Part shown: piece by piece, positions 62,129 to 64,000 of the stretch
Layout: every line of letters starts with the position of its first letter
Numbering within the stretch: position 1 is the stretch's first letter
Assembly (NCBI GenBank): GCA_002798175.1
Contig: NWQL01000001.1
Span: 94,074 to 158,073, forward strand
Source: Lysobacteraceae bacterium NML91-0213
Lineage (GTDB): Bacteria; Pseudomonadota; Gammaproteobacteria; Xanthomonadales; Xanthomonadaceae
Reading direction: 5' to 3'
DNA: 64,000 bases
Made by a program: the position numbers and the translations under genes
Notes under the pieces: model-generated
Seen by the model: the letters and a program-made list of their open reading frames with translations, nothing else
Databases searched by the model: none
What the model was told of the DNA's origin: nothing

Positions 62129-64000
62129 ATGTCGACTTGCAGAAGTCCGGCGACGCCACAGGCTTGCCTGGCGGCCGCCATCCTCGCGGCCCTGTTCGCC
62201 CCCGCGGCGCTTGCCGCCGATGTCCACGCCCACGATCCGATGGTGCCGGTCGATCTCGATGCGGTGGTGGTCACCGCGATGATGCCGGTCTCGCCACTGA
62301 CCTTCGAAACCGATCCGCGCGTCCCGCGCCAGCCGGTGCCCGCCAGCGACGGTGCCGACTACCTCAAGACCATTCCCGGCTTCGCCGTGGTGCGCAACGG
62401 CGGCAGCAACGGTGATCCGGTGCTGCGCGGCATGTTCGGCTCGCGCCTCAACCTGCTCACCAACGATGGCGCGATGCCGGGCGCGTGCCCGTCGCGGATG
62501 GACAACGCCATGTCCTATGTCGCGCCCGAGACCTATGACGCGCTGGTGGTGACCAAGGGCCCCCAGACGGTGCTGTGGGGTCCGGGTGCGTCGGCCGGAA
62601 CGGTGCGCTTCGAGCGCGACCGCGAGTATTTCGCCGAACCTGCGTTCAAGTTCGCCGGCAGCGCGCTGGGCGGCAGCCGGGGCCGCAACGACCAGGTGGT
62701 CGATGCGACGTACGGCGCCCCCCTCGGCTATGCGCGCATCAGCGCCAACCGTTCCGAGTCCGGCGACTACGACGACGGCAACGGCGATCGCGTCGGTTCG
62801 GCCTGGAAGAAGTGGAACGCCGACCTTGCACTGGGCTGGACCCCCGACGCCGACACGCTGCTCGAGCTTGGCCTCGGCATCGGCGACGGCCAGGCGCGCT
62901 ACGCGACCCGCGGCATGGACGGCAGCCGGTTCGACCGCAGCAACACCAGCCTGCGCTTCGAAAAGTCGAATCTCCGGCTCGGCGCCCTGCAGGCATTCGA
63001 GGCCAGCCTGTTCCACAACGTGGCCGACCACGTGATGGACAACTACAGTCTGCGCGATCCGAACCCGACCGGTGCCATGCCGATGCCGATGGCCTCGAAC
63101 GTGGAACGCAGCACCACCGGCGGACGCGCCGCGGCCACCTGGCGTGGCGCGGCCTTCGAGCTGGTCACCGGCATCGACGTCCAGGACAGCCGCCACCGCC
63201 GCCGCAGCGCGATGGGGCGCGGCGCCTACCTGGCGGTGCCGTGGACGGTGGACGCGCGCTTCGACAATGTCGGCGCCTTCGCCGAGGGCACCTGGTTCCA
63301 GGGTGAGCGCAATCGCTGGATCGCCGGCGCGCGCGTGGATCGCGCGGGCGCCGAGGACGGTCGCGCCAGCATCGCCGGCGGCCACGGCGGCCATGCGTTG
63401 GCCAACCCCACCGCCGGCCAGTCGCGCGAGGAGACGCTCGACGCGGGCTTCGTCCGCTTCGAGCAGGACGTCGACAAGGCCCTGGGCTGGTACGCCGGCA
63501 TCGGCCACACCGAGCGCATGCCGGACTACTGGGAGCTGTTCTCGGCCAACGCGGGCCCCGCGGGCGCGGTCAACGCCTTCGCCGGACTGGCCACCGAGAA
63601 GACCACCCAGCTCGACGTCGGCCTGCAGTACCGCGGCACGCGCTTCGACGCCTGGATCTCGGCCTACGCCGGGCGCGTCGAGGACTTCATCCAGTTCCGC
63701 TACACCACCGCAATGATGGGCTCGCGCTCGGCCGTGTCGAACATCGACGCGCAGACCAGCGGCGCCGAACTGGGCGTCGAGTTCCGGCCCACCGACCGCT
63801 GGAAGCTGGCCGGCAGCCTCGCCTACGCGCGTGGCAAGGATCGCGACAGCGGACGCCCGCTGCCGCAGATGCCGCCGCTCGAGGGACGTTTCAGCGCTGA
63901 CTGGAACGGCGGCAACTGGTCGGCCGGTGTCCTGGTGCGCGTGGTCGACGGCCAGGACCGCGTGGCCAGGGGCTATGGCAACGTGGTCGGCCAGGACATC
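62129..64000 (+). CDS. TonB-dependent copper receptor (OprC/NosA type), 3' end outside the window
   Basis: At least 624 residues, running past the window end, so the terminal barrel strands are missing. A signal peptide (about 1-29, PAALAAD) is followed by 'DAVVVTAMMPVSPLTFETDPRVPRQPVPASDGADYLKTIPG'. The plug shows 'GSNGDPVLRGMFGSRLNLLTNDGAMPGACPSRMDNAMSYV' and 'DALVVTKGPQTVLWGPGASAGTVRF', signatures of the TIGR01778 copper receptor family. Met-rich and His-rich stretches (PMPMASN, HGGHALAN) lie in loops. GGAG precedes the ATG. The divergent nirK needs copper. Substrate assignment rests on family resemblance. Confidence 0.86.
   Translation, partial: MSTCRSPATPQACLAAAILAALFAPAALAADVHAHDPMVPVDLDAVVVTAMMPVSPLTFETDPRVPRQPVPASDGADYLKTIPGFAVVRNGGSNGDPVLRGMFGSRLNLLTNDGAMPGACPSRMDNAMSYVAPETYDALVVTKGPQTVLWGPGASAGTVRFERDREYFAEPAFKFAGSALGGSRGRNDQVVDATYGAPLGYARISANRSESGDYDDGNGDRVGSAWKKWNADLALGWTPDADTLLELGLGIGDGQARYATRGMDGSRFDRSNTSLRFEKSNLRLGALQAFEASLFHNVADHVMDNYSLRDPNPTGAMPMPMASNVERSTTGGRAAATWRGAAFELVTGIDVQDSRHRRRSAMGRGAYLAVPWTVDARFDNVGAFAEGTWFQGERNRWIAGARVDRAGAEDGRASIAGGHGGHALANPTAGQSREETLDAGFVRFEQDVDKALGWYAGIGHTERMPDYWELFSANAGPAGAVNAFAGLATEKTTQLDVGLQYRGTRFDAWISAYAGRVEDFIQFRYTTAMMGSRSAVSNIDAQTSGAELGVEFRPTDRWKLAGSLAYARGKDRDSGRPLPQMPPLEGRFSADWNGGNWSAGVLVRVVDGQDRVARGYGNVVGQDI

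Overview
The window is high-GC chromosomal DNA (roughly 65-75% GC in most genes by spot counts) from a gammaproteobacterium, most likely Xanthomonadaceae/Lysobacteraceae (Lysobacter or Luteimonas type). The reasons are the pilR-pilS-sucC-sucD adjacency, the ruvC-ruvA-...-ruvB-ybgC-tolQRAB-pal-cpoB-queE-queC order, outer-membrane TonB-dependent receptors, and many intergenic CTTCTCCCGC...GCGGGAGAAG palindromic repeats (REP-like) common in that family. The assignment rests on gene order and protein recognition only.

Region by region. 1-335: the edge of an IS3-type insertion sequence that has cut off a glycosyltransferase, leaving only its C-terminus. 332-1183: a FemAB/GNAT-like acyltransferase translationally coupled to that remnant. 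1155-7462 (minus): a tightly overlapping series of a second type IV pilin, a GT-C glycosyltransferase with TPRs, a DegT-type PLP aminotransferase, a flippase-like membrane protein, a methyltransferase and an FAD monooxygenase. Part of this block has visibly lower GC. 7580-13397 (minus): the main pilin pilA with a sigma-54 promoter, another GT-C/TPR protein, and the PilR/PilS two-component system. 13432-17000: sucC and sucD separated by a REP element, then a REP-rich stretch holding a small DUF559 nuclease-like gene. 17020-23210: nadE, an orphan secreted-type fragment, a VKOR-thioredoxin fusion, bamD, rluD and pgeF (the last carries a REP remnant in frame). 23310-27234 (minus): a trehalose cluster otsB - GH15 - otsA. 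27371-38194: gloA, clpB behind a heat-shock-type promoter, a TIGR01777 epimerase, a CPA2 antiporter, a TonB-dependent receptor and an ABC-F protein. 38325-44095: a small lipoprotein, a SIMPL protein, an FmdB zinc ribbon, aspS, a GNAT, an alpha/beta hydrolase and yebC. 44165-53027: ruvC, ruvA and ruvB interrupted by the potassium transporters kup and ktrAB, a double-receiver diguanylate cyclase and an LLM flavin oxidoreductase. 53075-58687: ybgC and the Tol-Pal system. 58738-60086: queE and queC. 60140-64000: a copper nitrite reductase with an additional N-terminal cupredoxin domain, divergent from a DUF2946 protein and a copper TonB-dependent receptor that runs off the window.

How the parts fit. 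PilS/PilR with sigma-54 probably drives pilA. The pilin-linked minus-strand operon looks like a dedicated surface or pilin glycan modification pathway and is the most novel-looking system here. The last 4 kb links copper acquisition to copper-dependent denitrification, with two FNR/DNR-like boxes in the shared divergent promoter region. Most of the remainder is conserved housekeeping: TCA cycle, DNA repair, envelope integrity, tRNA charging, queuosine and osmoprotection.
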